Source: an uncultured Psychroflexus sp.
GTDB lineage: Bacteria; Bacteroidota; Bacteroidia; Flavobacteriales; Flavobacteriaceae
Assembly: GCA_913056525.1 (NCBI GenBank)
Contig: CAJXLO010000008.1
Location: forward strand, 1-46,749
Length of the DNA stretch: 46,749 bases
Reading direction: 5' to 3'
Part shown: positions 37,334-44,078 of the stretch, piece after piece
How positions within the stretch are numbered: position 1 is the first letter of the stretch
How the letters are laid out: the number at the start of each line of letters is the position of its first letter
Notes under the pieces: model-generated
Databases searched by the model: none
Told to the model about the DNA's origin: nothing
What the model saw: the letters and a program-made list of their open reading frames with translations, nothing else
Program-made: the position numbers and the translations under genes

Positions 37334-37852
37334 ATGTATGAAGGCCAATATCCTTATAAACGCTATTATAGAACACTCCAATTCTTACAAGAGGTCGAGC
37401 CACCACCAAAGTCCATCTTAGACCTTGGCGTAGAAAACCCGTTTACCGGCATACTCAGGAAGGAAGGTTATGAAGTAGAGAACACCCAAGGCGAAGACCT
37501 GGATGTAGATTTTTCAAACGTACGATCTTCTGATGCTGAAATCGTTACCGCATTTGAGATATTTGAACACTTAGTGGCTCCGTTCAATGTACTTCGGCAG
37601 ATAAAGGCTAATAGATTAGTAGCAAGTATACCTTTAAGACTATGGTTTTCCTCTGCCTATCGTAACACGAAAGATCCTTGGGACAATCATTATCATGAGT
37701 TTGAAGATTGGCAATTTGATTGGTTACTGGAAAAAGCTGGCTGGAAAATTATCAAAACTGATAAATGGGCAAACCCAGTGAAAAAGGTTGGGATCAGGCC
37801 TGTTTTGCGCTACTTCACACCGCGCTATTATATTGTTCATGCGGTAAAGTAA
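37334..37852 (+). CDS. Methyltransferase-like protein with degenerate SAM loop
   Basis: A 172-residue protein resembling a shortened class I SAM methyltransferase. The motif I region reads SILDLGVENPFTGILRKEG, where a G-x-G loop is expected, so SAM binding is questionable. Motif II-like EDLDVDF, the AEIVTAFEIFEHLVAPFNVL block and SIPLRLW then follow in the normal order, ending with a helix-rich HYHEFEDWQFDWLLEKAGW. It lies between the KASIII and GT2 genes with gaps of 5 and 8 bases. It may be an inactive structural partner, an atypical methyltransferase, or an enzyme using another ligand. Confidence 0.75.
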   Translation: MYEGQYPYKRYYRTLQFLQEVEPPPKSILDLGVENPFTGILRKEGYEVENTQGEDLDVDFSNVRSSDAEIVTAFEIFEHLVAPFNVLRQIKANRLVASIPLRLWFSSAYRNTKDPWDNHYHEFEDWQFDWLLEKAGWKIIKTDKWANPVKKVGIRPVLRYFTPRYYIVHAVK

Positions 37853-37860
37853 TAAAGATA

Positions 37861-38718
37861 ATGTTAGATGTAGTTATCATCATCCCGGCGCATAATGAGG
37901 AAAAGTTCATAAAAAAGACCCTGAATTCTCTGTTAGGACAAACCTATCTCCCAGCAAGAATTATTGTAGTTGATGATCATTCTACTGATCGAACCGCGGA
38001 TATTGTTCAAGAATTGGCGGAACGTCATTCCATCATTAATCTGATCAATAGGCGATCTAAAGCAAATAGTCTTCCTGGAGCTAAAGTGATCAATGCCTTT
38101 TATGATGGACTTGCTACTGTTGAGGGTCATTATGATGTTATTTGCAAGTTCGACGCTGACCTTGTGTTCCCAGTCAATTATCTCCGTACACTTGTTGATG
38201 CTTTTCAACAAGAAGTTGATTTGGGAATGATAGGTGGTGTCTGCACGATCTATCAAAACGATACATGGAAAGTTGAAGGATTGACCAATTTAGATCATAT
38301 CAGGGGCGCGATCAAAGCCTATAGAAGACCTTGTTTTGAACAGATAGGCGGTCTTAAAAGAGCCATGGGTTGGGATACAATAGATGAGCTACTGGCCAGA
38401 TATCATGGCTGGCAAGTTAAAGTAAAAAAAGAGTTAAAGGTCAAACACCTTAAACCAACTGGCAAAAATTACAGCCGAAAATTACCTTTACAATTCGGGG
38501 TATCGGTATTTAAAATGAGGTACGGTTTCTTCATAGGTTTATTGGCTATAAGTAAATTGGCTTTCAGAAAAAAAAGCCTTTATTTTTTTATTCTAGGCTG
38601 TCTGGGTTTTTTAAAGGCCTTAATGTTAGGTGAGAGCAAATTAGTAACCAAAGACGAAGGACTTTTTATCCGTCAATACCGGATGCGAAACATCAAAAGA
38701 CGTTTTTTGTTAACCTGA
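37861..38718 (+). CDS. Glycosyltransferase family 2
   Basis: A 285-residue GT-A enzyme: VVIIIPAHNEEKFIKKTLNS, VVDDHSTDRTADIV, the metal site CKFDADLVFP and a catalytic-base region in MGWDTIDELLARYHGW. Two hydrophobic stretches near residues 205-250 may associate with the membrane. I choose ATG 37861: the in-frame extension back to 37765 lies inside the methyltransferase-like gene and does not resemble the family. It is the last gene of the three-gene operon with KASIII and is followed by about 150 bases before the tRNA-Cys duplication. A 7-bp hairpin without T run lies at 38803-38822. Confidence 0.9.
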   Translation: MLDVVIIIPAHNEEKFIKKTLNSLLGQTYLPARIIVVDDHSTDRTADIVQELAERHSIINLINRRSKANSLPGAKVINAFYDGLATVEGHYDVICKFDADLVFPVNYLRTLVDAFQQEVDLGMIGGVCTIYQNDTWKVEGLTNLDHIRGAIKAYRRPCFEQIGGLKRAMGWDTIDELLARYHGWQVKVKKELKVKHLKPTGKNYSRKLPLQFGVSVFKMRYGFFIGLLAISKLAFRKKSLYFFILGCLGFLKALMLGESKLVTKDEGLFIRQYRMRNIKRRFLLT

Positions 38719-38941
38719 CGGGATCAGCATTCTCATTAAATCCGTAGCATCCAATTCTGAACCTAACTTTAGTTCTCTTAGTTGAAAATCGATAAGTAAT
38801 CATTGAAGGTCCTGGCCTTCAACACAAATCAAATAAAGACTAAAGAATTCAATATTAAGCGATTGTTGGCAAAGATGTCGGCAAAAGAAACTAAATAAAA
38901 ACCCTAAAGAACTGTATATCAATTAAATAAGGTTTGCTTGT

Positions 38942-38992
38942 TGAGGTGCCGAGCGTCCCGACGCATCGGGAGAACCGCTGTAGAGGGTTTTT
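38942..38992 (-). pseudogene. tRNA-Cys 3'-half pseudogene with a 16-bp palindrome in the T-loop
   Basis: Matches the tRNA-Cys gene from the acceptor 3' strand to about the anticodon loop, then diverges. In the T arm, five bases of the intact gene are replaced by TCCCGACGCATCGGGA (38956-38971), a palindromic hairpin (TCCCGA / TCGGGA, CGCA loop on the plus strand). It lacks the 5' half, so it cannot make a tRNA. Confidence 0.8.
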
Positions 38993-39029
38993 TTAGGATT
39001 ATCGGCAAAGATGTCGGCAAAGTTTATCA

Positions 39030-39072
39030 AATAAAAAACCCTAAAAAACTTATTATCAGTTAATTAGGGTTT
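39030..39072 (-). terminator. Intrinsic terminator of tRNA-Cys
   Basis: AAACCCTAA / TTAGGGTTT perfect 9-bp inverted repeat (39036-39044 and 39064-39072) with a 19-base loop; on the minus strand it is followed by a T run. A less perfect version lies in the duplicated copy. Confidence 0.7.
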
Positions 39073-39080
39073 GCTTATTG

Positions 39081-39151
39081 AGGTGCCGAGCGGATTCGAA
39101 CCGCTGTAGATGGTTTTGCAGACCACTGCCTAGCCACTCGGCCACGGCACC
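39081..39151 (-). tRNA. tRNA-Cys (anticodon GCA)
   Basis: Full cloverleaf on the minus strand: acceptor GGTGCCG / CGGCACC with discriminator T, D arm GCC...GGC, anticodon stem-loop GTGGT-CTGCAAA-ACCAT with anticodon GCA, T arm AGCGG-TTCGAAT-CCGCT. About 71 bases; CCA is not encoded. It lies 43 bases downstream of folB in the same orientation. Confidence 0.96.
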
Positions 39152-39194
39152 TTTTATAGTGCAAAAGTAGTAATATTCTATTTAAATCAATGGA

Positions 39195-39551
39195 TTATCT
39201 GTTTTTTGTGAGTTCTATGGTAACCGCTTTGCAGTCAGCGTTCAGCGGTGGGTTAAGTTTTGAAACGCTTACCGTAGTTTCGTTCACGGCTGGAAGCTCA
39301 TCAAAAATCCGCTGATTGATACGTTCAGCAACATGTTCCAATAGTTTTGAACGCTCTGCCATTTCTTCTTTGATAATTTTAGTAAGGTGAACGTAATCTA
39401 CTGTATCAGCTAGACTATCACTGTGAGCTGATGCTGATAAATCTGCCTCAACAACCATGTCTACGCGATAATCGCTACCTATCTTTGCTTCTTCTTCCAG
39501 ACAACCATGATAAGCATAGAGTCGTATGTTATTTAATCGTACTTTTCCCAT
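39195..39551 (-). CDS. folB: Dihydroneopterin aldolase
   Basis: Cleaves 7,8-dihydroneopterin to 6-hydroxymethyl-dihydropterin and glycolaldehyde in folate synthesis. A 118-residue tunnel-fold protein: KVRLNNIRLYAYHGCLEEEA with the catalytic region at YHGCLEEE, VDYVHLTKIIKEEM, and the C-terminal KLNPPLNADCKAVTIELTK with the conserved lysine. Length and order match FolB. A -7 box lies 15 bases upstream. It is followed by tRNA-Cys on the same strand, possibly one transcript. Confidence 0.94.
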   Translation of the reverse strand: MGKVRLNNIRLYAYHGCLEEEAKIGSDYRVDMVVEADLSASAHSDSLADTVDYVHLTKIIKEEMAERSKLLEHVAERINQRIFDELPAVNETTVSVSKLNPPLNADCKAVTIELTKNR

Positions 39552-39566
39552 GATTTAATTCTATGA

Positions 39567-39574
39567 CAAAAATA
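39567..39574 (-). promoter_or_regulatory. Promoter -7 box for folB
   Basis: Minus-strand TATTTTTG (39574-39567), 15 bases before the folB ATG. No -33 TTG is visible. Confidence 0.55.
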
Positions 39575-39578
39575 ATTA

Positions 39579-39608
39579 ATAAAAAAACCGCCTTGATGAT
39601 AAGACGAT
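39579..39608 (-). terminator. Terminator at the end of the decayed secreted-protein gene
   Basis: On the minus strand ATCGTCTT / AAGGCGGT (8 pairs, two of them G-U) with an ATCATC loop, then six T. It fits the 3' end of the upstream pseudogene and insulates folB. Confidence 0.65.
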
Positions 39609-39632
39609 TTTTTAGGAATAGTTTGTCAAAAT

Positions 39633-40609
39633 TTATTGAATAGTAACCTCAGCTTGATCGAAAATTAAAATTAATCTGAACACTATTTGCTCAAATACCA
39701 GCTATTTTTGGAGATATTAAAATATAATCTTCAGCAGGATTAGCACCAATTCTTAAAAAGTAGGATTGAGAACTTGATTGTCCTCCAAAACCAGAGACAA
39801 AAGTAGCTCCTGAACCTGAGTTTATGAATCTCCAACAATCCGGGTTATTAGCATTTCTTTGAGAACCTGTAGCTGAATTATCAAAATTTTCTGAAAATGG
39901 AACTGACGATGCAGAACATGAAGTTATAAAACTATCCACATTTGACCCGTTGCTCTCTTCATTGCTGTTGCAAAGATTTCTTACATATGCATCATATGCC
40001 TGATTTGAAGTTAAGTTAGTTGTTATAACTGAACTTGGCTTGATGCGGATAGCAAAGTAAGGGTCAAAAGTAGATCAATATTAGTTTAAAAACTATTAAA
40101 AATAGATGATTAGATATTTTTTGCATCAACTGCGTTGAAAGGAGCATTTACATCATTAATTTCTAATATTCAATCACCGTTTACATTACAATTAAAATAT
40201 TTTGAAATAAAATTTCCCCCTTTTGGTTGATAAATCCCGTTGAAAGGTCCTAACACATCAGTAGTATCATTAGTATTATCGGTAAAAGTTGTATTGTTGT
40301 AATTATTGGAAAAGCCACCATCGTTTATAGATAATTCTAATGAAGTTCCATATGGCGATATAAGCTTTAATTTCAATTCACTATTAAAAGGATGTGACAT
40401 ATCAATATTTACATTATCTAAAACATAATTTTGAACTATATTACCACCTAAATTTACATTTGCCCTACTTTTATAACATGAGTTCCATCTATCGTAGCGC
40501 CAGAATTATCGCCTACAAAAGTTAATTGTGAAAGCAATGCATAACTGTAGAACAATATCATAAGGGTAAATAAAAGAAATATTGGACGCCTCGTATATGT
40601 ATATTTTAC
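39633..40609 (-). pseudogene. Decayed secreted protein: signal peptide, P-domain, FN3-like and choice-of-anchor-J-like pieces
   Basis: Read on the minus strand. From 40609, VKYTYTRRPIFLLFTLMILF is a good signal peptide but starts at GTA, not a start codon. A frame change follows near 40468, then a proprotein-convertase P-domain-like stretch (NIDMSHPFNSELKLKLISPY, later NDGGFSNNYNNTTF). This stops at TGA (40172-40170) exactly where the P-domain Trp is expected (VNGD-stop-ILEINDV). After more stops, TFDPYFAIRIKPSSV and YDAYVRNLCNSNEES (FN3-like) lead into SFITSCSASSVPFSENFD and NPDCWRFINSG, typical of choice-of-anchor-J domains in secreted Bacteroidota proteins. The frame ends mid-domain at TGA 39691. 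A last tail, LILIFDQAEVTIQ then stop at 39633, lies in another frame. The gene is clearly dead and internally deleted. Confidence 0.78.
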
Positions 40610-40889
40610 TCAAATAAAAAAACACTTTTTCTTATTGATCAAGATCTTCACCGCAAGCGTGGATGGATTTACAGACGGTTCCTTTTTATTTACCAGTGTT
40701 CAGGTGCCACCTTTTATACCCCGAACATTCATCTACGGCTCAGCCCATATTTGCTCTAGAACCTATCATTATTTATTGACTTTATAGATAGTAAGATTTA
40801 GTTTACAATTAGTTAAATTCTCTTTACATTCGTACTTAACTATTGTATAATAGAATGGTCAAAAAACATTCTAAACCTGAAGATGGTCC
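40610..40889. other. 280-base gene-free stretch upstream of the LytTR regulator
   Basis: No gene seen. It must hold the promoter of the regulator-kinase pair. The AT-rich last 100 bases include TTAGTTTACAATTAGTTAAA, two spaced TTAGTT-like motifs that could be LytTR-type direct repeats, and CTATTGTATAATAG, a short palindrome. Both are weak by-eye candidates for autoregulation. Confidence 0.35.
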
Positions 40890-41588
40890 ATGCTAACATG
40901 TATATTAGTAGATGATGAGGTCAAGTCCATAAAAAGCCTCGAATGGGAACTAGAAAAGTTCAATGAAGATATTCAGATAAAAAACACCTTTACAGATACC
41001 GAACAAGCCAGAGACTATTTGAGCGAGCATGAGGTGGATTTCATCTTCCTGGACATAGAAATGCCTAAAATAGATGGGTTTGAGTTCCTGGAGCATTTTG
41101 AACACAGGGATTTTGACGTAATCTTCGTTACGGCCTATGATCAATATGCGATCAAGGCCATCAAGGCACAGGCTTTTGATTATCTGCTCAAGCCGGTAGA
41201 GCATGATGAACTAAAAGTGCTGATCGATAAAATGCTATCTAAGAAAGAAAAAGAGCAGATCGACCAAAACCTGAACAATAAGATCCAAGTCGCTATCGAC
41301 CAAAATATCAGATTGATCGACCCGGAAGGCATCATTTACTGTCAAAGCGATGGCAACTATTGTCATATATATCTCAAGAAAGGGGAAAGTCACCTGATAT
41401 CCAAGAAGCTCAAGTACATGGAAGAAAAGTTGGAAAAATACCCGTTCATGCGCGTTCATAATTCGTATATCATCAACCTGAACGAAGTGCGCGAGATCAA
41501 CAAGAAGGATTCCATTATCATCCTGAACGACGGAACGAGCATACCTATTTCCCGATCCAAGAAGGATAAGTTGTTCAACTTGCTTTAG
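40890..41588 (+). CDS. LytTR-family response regulator
   Basis: A 232-residue cytoplasmic transcription regulator. The receiver domain has the acidic pair DDEVKS at residues 8-13 and the phosphoacceptor Asp55 in FIFLDIEMPKIDGFEF; FVTAYDQYAIKA (switch Thr) and LLKPVEHDEL (Lys) follow. The C-terminal LytTR DNA-binding domain covers about residues 135-232, with IYCQSDGNYCHIY and FMRVHNSYIINLNEV. It precedes the sensor kinase by eight bases and is surely its partner. LytTR proteins bind paired direct repeats; targets are not visible. Confidence 0.95.
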   Translation: MLTCILVDDEVKSIKSLEWELEKFNEDIQIKNTFTDTEQARDYLSEHEVDFIFLDIEMPKIDGFEFLEHFEHRDFDVIFVTAYDQYAIKAIKAQAFDYLLKPVEHDELKVLIDKMLSKKEKEQIDQNLNNKIQVAIDQNIRLIDPEGIIYCQSDGNYCHIYLKKGESHLISKKLKYMEEKLEKYPFMRVHNSYIINLNEVREINKKDSIIILNDGTSIPISRSKKDKLFNLL

Positions 41589-41596
41589 CTTCTAAT

Positions 41597-43060
41597 ATGG
41601 AATTCGTATTACAATATTTCTTGTGGCATGTAGCATCAACAAGTCTTTTTATCATCGGCACCTATAGTTTTGCCGTTTGGTTTCGCATTAGACAAAGCTC
41701 ATTCCTTTTCTACACGATCTTCAGTTACCTGCTATTAGGTTATATGGTCTTAAGGAGTCCTTATCTTTCTGAAAGTTTTTTCCAATTATTGAGGAATTCT
41801 GACCTGAACGTATTCTTTTGGTTGATCCAAGTCTTTTATAATGGTATTTATTTCTATTTTTTCTTAAGCTTTTTAGATGTTAAAAAGTATCTACCCAGCT
41901 TATACCGTTTTATTAAACGATCTATTCCCATTATTATCTTTTCTGGGCTCGTATTGGCATTGATCACCCTTTTTTTCCTGAACCATTATGTGTTCAGGTC
42001 GATCTTTATCTATGGATTCTCTCCAGTGTTCACGATACTAAGCATTTTCGTCCTGATCAGATTATGGGCTATTCCGGGAAAGCTCAAGTACTTCTTCTTT
42101 ATAGGGAGTACCACCTACCTCTTAGGTGCCTTGATATCTCTAGTCCTATCCGTTCTGGGTCTGCAATATGATATTACTTTTTTTATAGCTCCTATTTGCA
42201 TTTACTATATAGGTCTGTTCATAGAACAAATTTTCTTTGGTCTATGTCTTTCTCTTAAAGTCCAACTCATCAATGATGAAAGGGTCCATTTGTCCAGACA
42301 GAACGAGGAAATGAACAAGAACATGAACATCAAACTAAGAAGTGAACTGGAGAAAAGGGAAAAAGAGATCCGTAATTTCGAAAAAGAGATACAGGAAGCT
42401 CGTTTGGAAAAGCTAAAGGTGAACTACGATAAAAAGATCAACGAGCTTAAACTTCACAGCTTGAGGAGCCAGATGAACCCTCATTTTATCTTCAATGCAC
42501 TGAATTCGATAAAATCTGCTTTGATCGAGAACGATCAGTACAAGGCGATCGACTATCTCTCCAAATTTTCCTCATTACTTCGTAAAGTGCTGGAAAGTAG
42601 CAAGAACGAACTTATTACTTTAGATGAAGAGCTGCAGATCATAAAAAAATACGTTCAGGTAGAGAACTCCAGGTTTGATCATGATATTGATCTACGGATT
42701 CAAAAAATGGACAAGCGTATATTACAAATGAAGTTCCCACCGCTTATTCTTCAGCCTATCGTTGAAAATGCTATCTGGCACGGACTCGTACCTTTAGATA
42801 AGGAAATGGAGAAAAAAATAGAGGTCCATTATGATGACAACAGCGAACAACTGATCATAGAGGATAACGGCATTGGCCTGGATAAAGCAAGGCAAAATCG
42901 ACAAAAAAAGAGCAGGAAGAGCAATTCTCTAGGAATCGATAATATTAAAGAACGACTTATCTATTTTAACAAGGAATTTGGTATGAACTTTTCGTTCGTC
43001 TTGAGTCAGAAAACCTCATCTCCCGGAACTAGAGCGATATTGCGTTTTAAAGGGAACTAG
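41597..43060 (+). CDS. LytS-type sensor histidine kinase
   Basis: A 487-residue membrane kinase of the His_kinase/HATPase_c group that phosphorylates the LytTR regulator upstream. About seven hydrophobic helices fill residues 1-215 with no large periplasmic domain (a 7TM-like sensor). A charged coiled-coil runs from about 235 to 290, then the phosphoacceptor His296 in RSQMNPHFIFNALNSIKSA. The HATPase_c domain shows PPLILQPIVENAIWHGLVP (N box), IEDNGIGLDKA (G1) and SLGIDNIKERL (G2). The signal is unknown. Its stop codon interlocks with that of greA (CTAG at 43057-43060). Confidence 0.94.
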   Translation: MEFVLQYFLWHVASTSLFIIGTYSFAVWFRIRQSSFLFYTIFSYLLLGYMVLRSPYLSESFFQLLRNSDLNVFFWLIQVFYNGIYFYFFLSFLDVKKYLPSLYRFIKRSIPIIIFSGLVLALITLFFLNHYVFRSIFIYGFSPVFTILSIFVLIRLWAIPGKLKYFFFIGSTTYLLGALISLVLSVLGLQYDITFFIAPICIYYIGLFIEQIFFGLCLSLKVQLINDERVHLSRQNEEMNKNMNIKLRSELEKREKEIRNFEKEIQEARLEKLKVNYDKKINELKLHSLRSQMNPHFIFNALNSIKSALIENDQYKAIDYLSKFSSLLRKVLESSKNELITLDEELQIIKKYVQVENSRFDHDIDLRIQKMDKRILQMKFPPLILQPIVENAIWHGLVPLDKEMEKKIEVHYDDNSEQLIIEDNGIGLDKARQNRQKKSRKSNSLGIDNIKERLIYFNKEFGMNFSFVLSQKTSSPGTRAILRFKGN

Positions 43061-43533
43061 TCTCGCGATATTTCCAAAACCGTAAATTCTAAGGTTCCGT
43101 TAGGTACTTTTATCTCCGCTTTTTCGCCTTCTTTTTTACCTAACAGTCCTTTACCGATCGGGGAATCGACGGATATTTTTCCCGCTTTAAGATCAGCTTC
43201 GCTCTGTGCGACAAGCTTATAACTGAATGTCTTTTTATTCTTATTGTTCTTGAGCTTTACATTGCTGTGAATAAGCACCTTGGAAGTGTCTAATTGGGAC
43301 TCATCGATTACACGGGCATTAGCAACGGTTTCTTCCAGTTTAGCGATCTTCATTTCCAGCATTCCCTGCGCTTCCTTAGCCGCATCATATTCCGCATTTT
43401 CACTTAGATCGCCTTTATCTCTGGCATCAGCGATGGCCTGAGAGGCTTTAGGCCTTTCTACATCTCTTAGATGGTCAAGCTCATCTCTTAGTTTTTTTAA
43501 TCCTTCTTCTGTATAATAAGAAACATTGCTCAT
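43057..43533 (-). CDS. greA: Transcription elongation factor GreA
   Basis: Binds the RNA polymerase secondary channel and stimulates cleavage of backtracked RNA. A coiled-coil N-terminal domain with YYTEEGLKKLRDELDHLR and DARDKGDLSENAEYDAAKE, where the acidic tip DLSENAEYD is the catalytic loop; the C-terminal FKBP-like domain contains ISVDSPIGKGLLGKKEGE. The length of 158-159 residues is standard. Two consecutive ATG codons exist (43536 and 43533); the second matches relatives. A promoter at 43593-43622 and a terminator-like hairpin in the leader suggest attenuation. The stop interlocks with that of the kinase gene. Confidence 0.97.
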   Translation of the reverse strand: MSNVSYYTEEGLKKLRDELDHLRDVERPKASQAIADARDKGDLSENAEYDAAKEAQGMLEMKIAKLEETVANARVIDESQLDTSKVLIHSNVKLKNNKNKKTFSYKLVAQSEADLKAGKISVDSPIGKGLLGKKEGEKAEIKVPNGTLEFTVLEISRD

Positions 43534-43561
43534 CATGTTTTATTTTAAATTTGACAAAATA

Positions 43562-43589
43562 AAAGAATCCCGTTTTCACGAGATTCTTT
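43562..43589 (-). promoter_or_regulatory. Terminator-like hairpin in the greA leader
   Basis: Minus-strand RNA would form an 11-bp stem AAAGAAUCUCG / CGGGAUUCUUU with a UGAAAA loop and one G-U pair, followed by UAUUUUGU. The same repeat read on the plus strand has a C-A mismatch instead of the G-U pair, which favours a role in greA RNA. It lies between the predicted promoter and the ATG. Confidence 0.68.
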
Positions 43590-43592
43590 GTA

Positions 43593-43622
43593 CAAATATA
43601 GTAAATTTGAACGTTATATCAA
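43593..43622 (-). promoter_or_regulatory. Promoter of greA
   Basis: Minus strand TTG (43622-43620), 19 bases, TATATTTG (43600-43593). Transcription would begin at or just inside the first bases of the leader hairpin. Confidence 0.7.
43602..43609 (+). promoter_or_regulatory. Possible -7 box for the Rieske-like lipoprotein gene
   Basis: TAAATTTG, 31 bases before ATG 43641, back-to-back with the greA -7 box. No -33 TTG at good spacing. Confidence 0.4.
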
Positions 43623-43640
43623 CGATTTGATCATCCAGTT

Positions 43641-44078
43641 ATGCAAAAATACACTTATTACTTGCTGATTATTAGCTCCCTGCTCATGTTTTCGTCTTGT
43701 TCTGATGATGACAACAACTTTAATAATCCGTTCCTGGCCAATGTTTCGGTCAATTTCACAGCAGACCTTAGCTTACCACAGTATAATCCATTGAACTTTG
43801 CGGGCAATGCTGTTTATCAACCTAATGTAGGAAATGCCGGCGTGATCATCGTGAATACCGGCAGTCAATTCCTTGCATGGGATGCCGCCGACCCTAACTT
43901 ACCACCAGAACCTTGTACAACCCTACAGGTCGATGGCCTGGAAGCGGTCTCTACTTGTGACGAGCCGAACAGATATAGCCTGGTAACCGGTCAACCTACA
44001 GAAACGGAAGGGCTGGAATATACCTTGCTCAATTATCGAGTAACGGAAGGTAATGGTGTTCTTCAGGTTACGAATTAA
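43641..44078 (+). CDS. Lipoprotein with Rieske-like fold lacking iron-sulfur ligands
   Basis: A 145-residue exported lipoprotein: signal peptide then lipobox MFSSC with lipidated Cys20, followed by SDDDNN, an acidic stretch like the Bacteroidota surface-export signal. The rest resembles small flavobacterial Rieske-fold lipoproteins: GVIIVNTGSQFLAWDAADPN, then CTTLQVDGLEAVSTCDEPNR and YSLVTGQPTE. The CxH...CxxH iron ligands of true Rieske proteins are absent (no His near the two Cys), so the fold may be structural or bind something else; a disulfide between the cysteines is possible. Its stop interlocks with that of the PNP gene. Confidence 0.72.
   Translation: MQKYTYYLLIISSLLMFSSCSDDDNNFNNPFLANVSVNFTADLSLPQYNPLNFAGNAVYQPNVGNAGVIIVNTGSQFLAWDAADPNLPPEPCTTLQVDGLEAVSTCDEPNRYSLVTGQPTETEGLEYTLLNYRVTEGNGVLQVTN

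Larger units (their letters stand above)
38868..39118 (+). repeat. Imperfect tandem duplication including the tRNA-Cys 3' half and its terminator
   Basis: Copy 1 (about 38868-38992) and copy 2 (39004-39118) share GGCAAAGATGTCGGCAAA (38868-38885 and 39004-39021), an A-rich stretch with a terminator-like inverted repeat, TTGAGGTGCCGAGCG (38941-38955 and 39078-39092) and AACCGCTGTAGA, offset by about 136-137 bases. Copy 2 runs into the intact tRNA-Cys. In both copies the shared 18-mer lies in an open frame ending in TAA 9-12 bases later (AKMSAK then stop), which could be the tail of a lost gene. The arrangement resembles attachment-site duplication by an integrative element, or a simple local duplication. 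Confidence 0.8.

Noticed and set aside
37765-37860. Upstream extension of the GT2 gene at 37861
   Set aside because: The extension overlaps the methyltransferase-like gene by almost 90 bases and does not resemble the family; ATG 37861 begins the conserved fold directly.
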